From assembly GCA_944385775.1 (NCBI GenBank), contig CALWYM010000114.1:1-7742 (forward strand): a stretch of DNA of 7,742 bases, given 5' to 3'. Both the position numbers and the translations under genes were made by a program. The stretch's first letter is position 1. Each line of letters starts with the position of its first letter. Source of the DNA: an uncultured Oscillospiraceae bacterium (GTDB lineage: Bacteria > Bacillota > Clostridia > Oscillospirales > Oscillospiraceae). Shown piece by piece: positions 1-5,879 of the stretch. Below the pieces are notes generated by a model, which worked only from the letters and a program-made list of their open reading frames with translations, searched no databases and was not told the origin of the DNA.

Positions 1-388
1 GGAGCTTAACGCTACTAATGATACGTCCATGATTCTAATTACCCATGATTTGGGCGTTGTTGCCGAGATGTGCGATGACGTTGCGATCATGTATGCCGGA
101 CAGATAGTTGAAAGCGGTACTCTGGAAGATATTTTTGACAGACCGATGCACCCATACACAGAGGGATTATTCGGGGCACTTCCGTCAATGAAGGACGAGG
201 ACGATGACAGCCGACTGAAACCAATAGCGGGTATGCCGCCTGATCCTACAAACTTGCCTGCCGGCTGTGCGTTTCATCCCCGTTGCCCCTACGCAACTGA
301 TAAGTGCACGAGCGGTGCTGTGCCGACTAATGAGGTTTCAGAAGGGCATTTTGTAATGTGCCACTACAGAACGGGGGAGGGAAAGTAA
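1..388 (+). CDS. Opp/Dpp-type ABC transporter ATP-binding protein, C-terminal part (5' truncated by window edge)
   Basis: This is the last 128 residues of a cytoplasmic ATPase subunit of a peptide/oligosaccharide-type importer. The reading frame enters from upstream (codons begin at base 2), so the ATG at base 29 is an internal methionine and not the start. The visible part begins just before the H-switch (ILITHD), followed by LGVVAEMCD and MYAGQIVE, which are typical of the OppD/DppD branch. It then has the family's C-terminal extension (HPYT...LPS...P.PGCxF-like). Four cysteines in that extension have the spacing C-x5-C-x6-C-x17-C (GCAFHPRC, then DKC, then VMC), a pattern that binds a [4Fe-4S] cluster in some DppD proteins. 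Walker A, Q-loop, signature and Walker B lie outside the window. The stop codon TAA directly abuts the ATG of the next ATPase, so the two are surely co-transcribed. Order suggests the D subunit of a D-F pair; the substrate cannot be told. Confidence 0.93.
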   Translation, partial: ELNATNDTSMILITHDLGVVAEMCDDVAIMYAGQIVESGTLEDIFDRPMHPYTEGLFGALPSMKDEDDDSRLKPIAGMPPDPTNLPAGCAFHPRCPYATDKCTSGAVPTNEVSEGHFVMCHYRTGEGK

Positions 389-1348
389 ATGGCTGCGTTA
401 GTTGAGGTTCAGGGACTGAAAAAATATTTTAAATCCCCAAGAGGTCAGGTTCACGCTGTTGATGACGTTTCTATGAAAATAGAAAAAGGCACAACAATGG
501 GAATAGTCGGTGAGTCTGGATGCGGAAAATCCACTTTAGGACGCACAATTATTCAGATGATTCCCCCTACGGACGGTAAAATTATATTTGACGGAAAGGA
601 TGTCAGCGGACTTAAGGGTAAAGCGCTTAAGGATTACCATTCAAGAGCTCAGTTTATTTTCCAGGACCCGTATTCGTCACTTGACCCAAGATACACGGTT
701 GAGCAGACAATTATGGAGCCTTTGATAAACGCCAGGATCTATTCAAAAAAGGAAATTGAAAAGAAAACAACAGAGCTTATGGACATGGTCGGCGTCGCGC
801 AGAGGCTCAGACTAAGTTATCCCCATGAGATGGACGGTGGCAGAAGACAGAGAGTTGTTATTGCAAGAGCTCTTGCCCTTGATCCTGAGTTTATTGTATG
901 CGATGAGCCGGTTTCTGCTCTGGACGTTTCAATTCAGGCTCAGGTGCTTAATCTTCTTGAAGACCTTCAGGAGGAGAAAAAGCTTACCTATATGTTCATA
1001 ACCCATGATATGTCGGTAGTAAAACACATTTCGGATAATATCTCAGTTATGTACCTTGGTCAACTTGTTGAGACAGCTTCGTCAAAGGAGCTGTTCAGAA
1101 ATACGTATCATCCCTATACAAAAGCACTTCTTTCAGCTATCCCGTCTACAAATATTCACCAGAAGATGGATAGAATTGTGCTTAAGGGTGAGATTACCTC
1201 GCCAATCAATCCACCTCCGGGGTGCAGATTTGCGGCAAGGTGCGAATACGCAACCGATAAGTGCCGTGAGCCCCAGAAGCTGGAGGAGGTAGCACCTAAC
1301 CATTTCGTTTCTTGCTGCCGTGTACGTGAGGCTAATTCTAACCTGTGA
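389..1348 (+). CDS. Opp/Dpp-type ABC transporter ATP-binding protein (F-type subunit)
   Basis: A complete 319-residue ATPase that would pair with the preceding one to power import of peptides, oligosaccharides or similar solutes. Visible motifs: Walker A GESGCGKST (41-49), Q-loop FQDPYSSLDPR (Q92), signature region HEMDGGRRQRV (146-156), Walker B FIVCDE (168-173), D-loop SALD (176-179) and H-switch FITHD (H206). The oligopeptide/dipeptide C-terminal extension has cysteines C279, C285, C292, C309 and C310, spaced C-x5-C-x6-C-x16-C-C, again a possible Fe-S site. The start is fixed by GGAGG at 376-380, eight bases before the ATG, which directly follows the upstream TAA. The oddity is the signature: the usual SGGQ core reads DGGR. 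From memory this variant recurs in clostridial homologues, so it is probably functional. Length and motif order are normal for DppF/OppF. A strong terminator follows the stop. Confidence 0.96.
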   Translation: MAALVEVQGLKKYFKSPRGQVHAVDDVSMKIEKGTTMGIVGESGCGKSTLGRTIIQMIPPTDGKIIFDGKDVSGLKGKALKDYHSRAQFIFQDPYSSLDPRYTVEQTIMEPLINARIYSKKEIEKKTTELMDMVGVAQRLRLSYPHEMDGGRRQRVVIARALALDPEFIVCDEPVSALDVSIQAQVLNLLEDLQEEKKLTYMFITHDMSVVKHISDNISVMYLGQLVETASSKELFRNTYHPYTKALLSAIPSTNIHQKMDRIVLKGEITSPINPPPGCRFAARCEYATDKCREPQKLEEVAPNHFVSCCRVREANSNL

Positions 1349-1358
1349 AAAATTAAGC

Positions 1359-1403
1359 ATCGGTATAGAATCTGCTTTTGACGGATTCTATACCGATTTT
1401 TTT
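1359..1403 (+). terminator. Intrinsic terminator after the transporter genes
   Basis: A perfect 14-base inverted repeat (1359-1372 against 1384-1397) can be extended inward by a G-U pair and a G-C pair to 16 base pairs, closing a 7-base loop at 1375-1381. A run of seven T residues (1397-1403) follows at once. This is a textbook Rho-independent terminator for the + strand, starting 10 bases after the stop of the second ATPase. There is no comparable T-run on the other side, so it should act in one direction only. The U-tract ends one base before the Shine-Dalgarno sequence of the next gene. It may therefore act as a partial terminator that sets the ratio of transporter to enzyme transcript. 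Confidence 0.93.
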
Positions 1404-1409
1404 GGAGGG
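1404..1409 (+). promoter_or_regulatory. Ribosome binding site abutting the terminator
   Basis: GGAGGG lies 8-9 bases before the ATG at 1418 and fixes that start. It is unusual in that it begins immediately after the terminator U-tract, leaving no room for a promoter between the terminator and the gene. Any mRNA for the downstream genes must be readthrough, or start within or upstream of the hairpin. Confidence 0.85.
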
Positions 1410-1417
1410 AAACCGTT

Positions 1418-2386
1418 ATGATAAGTGAAGAAGCGAAAAAAGTAATAGAGGTTTTGGAAGAAGGCAAAAGGAGAAAACAGCAGAAGCGCTCAGTTGGAGA
1501 CCCCAAACTTGCTTTTATAGAATCCATTTACGATGAGCGTCGTGTTGTAAATCAGATGGGAGAGAATAGACCGGTGCCGGATAAACTGAGTGTTTCCCGG
1601 GAATTTGCCGACGGAGTTTTAGGCGAATGGCTCAGATATACCGGAGAGGAAAGAAAAGACGGAAAAGTTATAATGTTTGTTCACGGCGGGGGATTTAACA
1701 CAGGTTCCAGCGTATCAAGACGGCATTTGGCTGCAAAGCTTGTTTTGTCAACGCATATGGATTCGTTTTCGGTGGATTACAGACTCTGCCCCGAATACAA
1801 ATTTCCGGCGCATCTTGACGATTGTGTGACCGCCTATTTATGGCTTCTCAAAAAGGGATATGCTCCTGAAAACATATATTTCTTTGGAGAGAGTGCGGGC
1901 GCTAACCTCGTTTTGGCAACAGGACTTTATTTAAAAGACCATTATTTTCCTGCCCCGAACTCAATCTGTGCCTTTTCACCGTCAGCAGAGCTTGGAGTTG
2001 GAATGGAGTCCAGAATTACAAGGACTAACAGGGACCCCATGATAGGAGAATACCTTTCCGATGAGGAAATTGAAAAGAAATGGGAAATGTTCAGAAACAA
2101 TGAGCGGTCTGCTATTGTTTTGTATTGCACAATGGAGGAAAGCAAAAATCCCTATGTATCCCCCGTATATGGAAATTATGAGGGTTTTCCCAGGCTTATG
2201 CTCAATGTGGGCACAGAGGAAATCCTATATGACGATTCCATCGCTGTTGCTGAAAAGGCAGAGAAAGCCGGTGTTGACGTAACGCTTAGAATTTGGGAAG
2301 GACTTTTCCATGTGTTCCCACTGTTTGATATTCCGGAAGCAATCGATGCAATAGATGAAATTACAAAATTTTATAATAATAATTGA
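1418..2386 (+). CDS. Alpha/beta hydrolase, hormone-sensitive-lipase-type (family IV) esterase
   Basis: A 322-residue probable cytoplasmic carboxylesterase/acetyl-esterase-like enzyme that cleaves short-chain esters; the natural substrate is unknown. The oxyanion-hole motif HGGG is at 89-92 (context MFVHGGGF). It is followed by DYRLCPEYKFPA (120-131), typical of the family, and the nucleophile elbow GESAG (157-161, Ser159). The C-terminal acid region is GTEEILYDD (265-273), where Glu268 takes the place usually held by the catalytic Asp, and the catalytic His is His298 (GLFHVF). Residues 1-70 form the charged, helical cap region common in this family. No signal peptide or membrane segment is seen. 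Length is normal (about 300-320). The start is set by GGAGGG at 1404-1409. It is the first gene after the terminator and is followed 16 bases later by a second, unrelated esterase. It could equally act on acylated sugars or other esterified small molecules. Confidence 0.93.
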   Translation: MISEEAKKVIEVLEEGKRRKQQKRSVGDPKLAFIESIYDERRVVNQMGENRPVPDKLSVSREFADGVLGEWLRYTGEERKDGKVIMFVHGGGFNTGSSVSRRHLAAKLVLSTHMDSFSVDYRLCPEYKFPAHLDDCVTAYLWLLKKGYAPENIYFFGESAGANLVLATGLYLKDHYFPAPNSICAFSPSAELGVGMESRITRTNRDPMIGEYLSDEEIEKKWEMFRNNERSAIVLYCTMEESKNPYVSPVYGNYEGFPRLMLNVGTEEILYDDSIAVAEKAEKAGVDVTLRIWEGLFHVFPLFDIPEAIDAIDEITKFYNNN

Positions 2387-2402
2387 AAGGATGGTTTGAA
2401 TT

Positions 2403-3596
2403 ATGGATTATAACGAGCTTTATAAAAGAGTTACGACTCGTGAGGACGGATCAAAGGGCGGCGTTGAGGGAGTAATCTACGCCATGGGAAATCAGGATAT
2501 TAACATGGAAAAATTCTATCTTTCGGGTGCAGGTGCCGCTGTGGCTAAGATGATGGAAAACACCGTTTTGAACCCAGATGAACACTCTCCTGAATCTGTT
2601 GCATATTGGGCAAAGTGCGGAATGGTAAAGGAATTCCACGGTGAGGATAATCCAATGGATTGGGCGGAGCTTGAAGCCAGAACTGGATTCAGCTATGATG
2701 TAGAAAAGGGATACGAGCAGAACAGAGTAAAGAAATGGACATCTTTTGTGCCGGTTTCCGCGTTTAAAAAGGAAAATGAGGGCAGAAAATATCCTCTCAT
2801 GTTTGTTCTTCACGGTGCGGGCAACGTTGTTTATACTATCGACGGCTGGGGATATGTAGATGTAGCTGCAGAGCGTGAATGGATTGTTATTGCCCCTTCT
2901 ATTGAGCTTGACGATGTTGTACTGGAAATCTATGAGGAAGCTAAAAAGCTCTACCCTGTGGACGAGTCTAGAGTATATGTCACCGGTTTTTCCTACGGCA
3001 GTATGAATACTAACATTCTTTCTTTGCAGCACCCCGACATATTTGCGGCTGCGGCTCCCTGCGGTGGTTTTATGACTGACGGACTTTTTCGACCTGGTCC
3101 AAGACCAAAGAGAAATGTCCCGGATACTGTGGTAAGAAAAGAAGAGCCTATGCGCCTGTTTGATGGCAGCAAATCAAAAGCATTTGAACTTAAGATGCCT
3201 GTTATGAGCGTTATCGGAAACAAGGACGGAAGTACATACCCTATAGATGAAAGTCCGGCAAAGGAAGATTTGCTTCGCTACCTTAACTTCTGGTCAAAGA
3301 TTAACGGTCTTCCCGAAATTAATAAGTCCGCACTGGATGAGAAAGCAAACCGCAGCGTGGCTGAAAAGCTTCTTGGAATAAGCCTTGCTCCCGGCTGCTC
3401 CGTAATGAAGACTGTTGACGGAATAGACTATGCTATTGGCGATTTTAAGGACGAAAGCGGCGTAACAAAGGTTCGTATTATTTGTGAGGATAATGTTCCT
3501 CATTGGCCAACGCCTGAGCTTTCAAGACAGGTAGTGGAATTTTTCTCACACTTTGCCCGTGATGTGGAGACGGGTGAGAGCATATACATTAAATAA
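2403..3596 (+). CDS. Alpha/beta hydrolase, esterase/PHB depolymerase-like, with long N-terminal extension
   Basis: A 397-residue predicted serine esterase. The hydrolase core begins near residue 128 with KYPLMFVLHGAG (oxyanion region, H137-G140). It continues through DESRVYVTGFSYGSM with the nucleophile elbow GFSYG (195-199, Ser197). A likely catalytic acid is Asp275 in IGNKDG, and the likely catalytic His is His367 in NVPHWPTPE, followed by a last helix (VVEFFSHF). The order and spacing of these blocks resemble the esterase-D/LpqC/PHB-depolymerase-like group, which includes feruloyl and acetyl-xylan esterases. No signal peptide is present, so an extracellular polymer is an unlikely substrate. 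Residues 1-125 match no domain I recognise. There is an insertion of about 45 residues (222-266) between the Ser and Asp blocks that carries a Pro/Arg-rich segment. The start follows a modest AAAGGA site (2387-2391) 16 bases after the preceding stop; the ATG at 2391 is excluded because it reaches a stop after two codons. The operon position suggests a second deacylation step. Confidence 0.88.
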   Translation: MDYNELYKRVTTREDGSKGGVEGVIYAMGNQDINMEKFYLSGAGAAVAKMMENTVLNPDEHSPESVAYWAKCGMVKEFHGEDNPMDWAELEARTGFSYDVEKGYEQNRVKKWTSFVPVSAFKKENEGRKYPLMFVLHGAGNVVYTIDGWGYVDVAAEREWIVIAPSIELDDVVLEIYEEAKKLYPVDESRVYVTGFSYGSMNTNILSLQHPDIFAAAAPCGGFMTDGLFRPGPRPKRNVPDTVVRKEEPMRLFDGSKSKAFELKMPVMSVIGNKDGSTYPIDESPAKEDLLRYLNFWSKINGLPEINKSALDEKANRSVAEKLLGISLAPGCSVMKTVDGIDYAIGDFKDESGVTKVRIICEDNVPHWPTPELSRQVVEFFSHFARDVETGESIYIK

Positions 3597-3613
3597 TATA
3601 AAGGAGAATTAAA

Positions 3614-4912
3614 ATGAGAGTTGGAGCTTCTAAAGTTATCATAACACCACCCGAAAGTATGATGCCATTCCCGTCTATGGACGGAAGAACCGATGACCTG
3701 ACGAAATGCTACGGCAAGGTGTACAGGGATATTCATGTACGTACTATTGCTGTTGAAAGCGGGAACAAAATTGCTTTGTTTATTACTTTTGAGCTTGCAA
3801 GCGCGTGCTGCACCAAGAGACTCAGAGACGAGATTCAGAAAGAGTTTGGTATTGAGCCCAAGTATGTCAGCTTCAGTGCAACTCATACCCATGAATCTGT
3901 TTTCCCAACCTCATTGCTTATGGGTCGAGGCGGAACGGAGATAAATGACCGTTATGAAGATTTTGTTTTCGAAAAGGCTATGGAGAGCGTAAGACAGGCT
4001 ATGGAGTCCAGAGAGGAAGCCAAGTACGGTTTTACCAAGGGCAACAGTTATATAAACGCCTGCCGTGACCAGGAACTTCTGGACGGTAGCTGGATACAGG
4101 GCAGGGATTTTGAGGGACCCAGCGATAAGACCTTGGCTGTGTTAAAGTTTGTAGCTCTTGACGGACGTATTATTGCAATTCTTATGAACTATGGAATGCA
4201 CGGTACAGCCTGCTATCTTAAAAAAGATGAAAACGGTTCAACAATGATGATTGCAGGAGATGTCCCGGGATTTGTCAGCGACTTTGTTGAGGACTATTAC
4301 TCTGAGGACGGTACTGTGGCTTCCTGGACAATAGCGGCCGGAGGAAACCAGAATCCCATATTCTTCTGTGGTTATATGCTGTATGACAGAATTGGCAATG
4401 CCTGCGGTTTTTATAACACAGGGTTTGACGGCTGGAAACTGGCGGAACATTTGGGACAGACGCAGGGGATTGATGTAGTAAGGCTTGTTGAAGGTCTTGA
4501 TGATAGCGAGCTTAAGGACAGAGTCTATATTACCGCTGTTGATAGGACTGTAACAGTTCCTGGAATTGAGAGAATTGGCAGGGGTCTAACGGCAAAGGAT
4601 GAAATCGAGATTAAGGACGGACCTGATGTAAATATTAAGCTTAAACTTATGACCCTCGATGATATTGCGATTTTGAGCATTAACGGTGAGCTTGTTGCGG
4701 AAATCGGCATTCGCATAAAGGAGAAGTTACCACTTAAAAACGCCATGATTTTCTCACTTTCAGAGGAATCAGTAGGCTATCTGCCGGACAAGAGAGGCTA
4801 CAATAATAAAACATTTGCTTTCTATGGGACTAGGGTTAAGGACGGAATGACGGAGGAATATGTAACTCCTGCCTTTATGGAAATGATGGACGAGAGATTT
4901 TACGAGAATTAA
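3614..4912 (+). CDS. Neutral/alkaline ceramidase-like metallohydrolase family protein
   Basis: A 432-residue protein resembling the N-terminal catalytic domain of the neutral/alkaline non-lysosomal ceramidase family, a zinc-dependent amidase fold. Supporting blocks in order: the N-terminal VGASKVIITPPESM; FSATHTHESVFP (88-98) with His91 and His93; NYGMHGTACY (192-201) with His196; AGDVPGF (214-220); AAGGNQNP (241-248); LSINGELVAEIG (354-365) with Glu359; and SVGYLPDKRGY (386-396). His91, His196, Glu359 and one of Tyr389/Tyr396 are the likely zinc ligands by analogy with the Pseudomonas enzyme. True ceramidases carry GDVSPN with the nucleophilic Ser, and this protein has GGNQNP at that place, so ceramide hydrolysis is doubtful. 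There is no signal peptide and no C-terminal Ig-like domain, and it is shorter than ceramidases (about 650 or more residues). AAGGAG at 3601-3606 fixes the start. The substrate is unknown; amide or ester cleavage of a small molecule is the best guess. Confidence 0.82.
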   Translation: MRVGASKVIITPPESMMPFPSMDGRTDDLTKCYGKVYRDIHVRTIAVESGNKIALFITFELASACCTKRLRDEIQKEFGIEPKYVSFSATHTHESVFPTSLLMGRGGTEINDRYEDFVFEKAMESVRQAMESREEAKYGFTKGNSYINACRDQELLDGSWIQGRDFEGPSDKTLAVLKFVALDGRIIAILMNYGMHGTACYLKKDENGSTMMIAGDVPGFVSDFVEDYYSEDGTVASWTIAAGGNQNPIFFCGYMLYDRIGNACGFYNTGFDGWKLAEHLGQTQGIDVVRLVEGLDDSELKDRVYITAVDRTVTVPGIERIGRGLTAKDEIEIKDGPDVNIKLKLMTLDDIAILSINGELVAEIGIRIKEKLPLKNAMIFSLSEESVGYLPDKRGYNNKTFAFYGTRVKDGMTEEYVTPAFMEMMDERFYEN

Positions 4913-4924
4913 AAGGAGGTAATT

Positions 4925-5821
4925 ATGGCTCTTAACAGACCGATAATTTCTGAAATTGCGAACAAAACCTGGCACATAAATGAGTTCGGCTGTGACAGTA
5001 TATATGTTTTGGAGGGGACTGATCGCTCTCTGGTGGTTGATGTGGGTACTGCGTTTATGAACCTCAGGGAAATTGTGGAGACTTTGACTGATAAGCCCTA
5101 CGACGTGGTTATTACCCACGCGCACCCTGACCACATAGGCATGATGCGTCAGTTTGAGAAAATTTATATTAATAAAAAAGAGATTACCCAGGCATCTTTC
5201 AGTCAACCCGGTGTAGAGCCGATGGAAGGAATGGAAGTAATCAACTATTTTACAAGACCTGATTACCACGGCCTTGACGATTTTGAACTGGTAAACCGAC
5301 AGCATGTGGGAAACTGGGAAGTTTGGGCACCGACTGAGGATATAATTTGCCATCCTGACTTTGACACAAAAATATGTTATATTAAAGAGGGAGACAGCTT
5401 TGATTTAGGCGGAGGTCGAACTGTCACTGCCTATGACCTGCCGGGGCACACTGCCGGACATATGTATTTTATTGACGAAGGTGAAAGAATTGCCTTTACA
5501 GGCGACTGTGTCAACCATAATAACGGAACAAGGTTCCATGCAGCCAGTACCCATATAAAATATCTAAAAAAGCTTCGCAGTATGTACGGAGTCAAGTTTG
5601 ACAGAATATTTACCGGTCATGGGTCCTACGGAGGTACGCTGAACCTTTTCTCACAGAGTATAGGTGTTGTTGACAATTTGATTGAAGCACACAGAGCATT
5701 TCTGAGGGGAGAAGCTCAGTTTGAGGAGAGCGGAAATCATCTTTTCCCGGAGCTTCCGCCAACAAAGAAGCTGGTTTACGGCACGGGTAAAACAAGAGTG
5801 TCTGTAAATGTCCCGAACTAA
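4925..5821 (+). CDS. MBL-fold metallo-hydrolase
   Basis: A 298-residue metallo-beta-lactamase-fold hydrolase with a complete two-metal site: THAHPDH (His65, His67, Asp69, His70), LPGHTAGH (His175), FTGDCV (Asp194) and FTGHGS (His232). The opening block has IYVLEGTDRSLVVDVGT, in which the first beta-strands lead to Asp39, as is usual. Families with this set include glyoxalase II-like thioesterases, lactonases and other ester or phosphodiester hydrolases. The glyoxalase II substrate-binding C-terminal domain is not evident, so no specific activity can be named. No signal peptide or membrane segment is present. The ribosome site AAGGAGGT (4913-4920) is the best in the window and sits 12 bases after the preceding stop, so translation is likely high. 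It ends 58 bases before the GH3 gene. In context it may open a lactone, ester or thioester produced or exposed by the neighbouring hydrolases; that role is inference. Confidence 0.93.
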   Translation: MALNRPIISEIANKTWHINEFGCDSIYVLEGTDRSLVVDVGTAFMNLREIVETLTDKPYDVVITHAHPDHIGMMRQFEKIYINKKEITQASFSQPGVEPMEGMEVINYFTRPDYHGLDDFELVNRQHVGNWEVWAPTEDIICHPDFDTKICYIKEGDSFDLGGGRTVTAYDLPGHTAGHMYFIDEGERIAFTGDCVNHNNGTRFHAASTHIKYLKKLRSMYGVKFDRIFTGHGSYGGTLNLFSQSIGVVDNLIEAHRAFLRGEAQFEESGNHLFPELPPTKKLVYGTGKTRVSVNVPN

Positions 5822-5865
5822 CTGTGGGAAGACGGAGAGGAACACGTAATCCCATAATAAAACAT

Positions 5866-5872
5866 AGGGGAG
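5866..5872 (+). promoter_or_regulatory. Ribosome binding site of the GH3 gene
   Basis: AGGGGAG lies 7 bases before the ATG at 5880 and decides this start. The 58-base gap between the two genes (5822-5879) shows no T-tailed hairpin and no convincing promoter, so the GH3 gene is probably read from the same mRNA as the genes before it. Confidence 0.75.
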
Positions 5873-5879
5873 AGAAAAT

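Noticed and set aside
29..388. Treating the ATG at base 29 as a gene start
   Set aside because: The frame is open to the left edge and the residues before it match the ATPase family. A protein starting here would lack every nucleotide-binding motif except the H-switch.
1366..1371. Possible -10 element (TAGAAT) for the enzyme genes
   Set aside because: The hexamer matches five of six consensus bases, but the -35 position 17 bases upstream (CTGTGA) is poor and there is no extended -10, so it is not listed as a promoter. It is mentioned only as an option in the terminator finding.
1156..1527. Minus-strand frame across the terminator region
   Set aside because: It runs through the ATPase end, the terminator stem and the esterase start. 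Such a gene would have to read through the hairpin, and it shows no domain.
2451..3032. 193-codon open frame on the minus strand
   Set aside because: It lies wholly inside the well-supported second esterase on the plus strand, and its translation shows no family motif and no clear ribosome site; it is a shadow frame.
4769..5353. 194-codon open frame on the minus strand spanning two genes
   Set aside because: It overlaps the end of the ceramidase-like gene and the start of the MBL gene, both of which have clear motifs. The antisense protein has no recognisable domain.
5824..5855. Weak inverted repeat (GTGGGA ... TCCCAT) between the MBL and GH3 genes
   Set aside because: Only about five or six pairs over a loop of around 20 bases and no T-run; not a credible terminator or riboswitch.
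5853..5858. Possible -10 element (CATAAT) before the GH3 gene
   Set aside because: No TTGACA-like sequence is found at 16-19 bases upstream, so a separate promoter for the GH3 gene is not supported.
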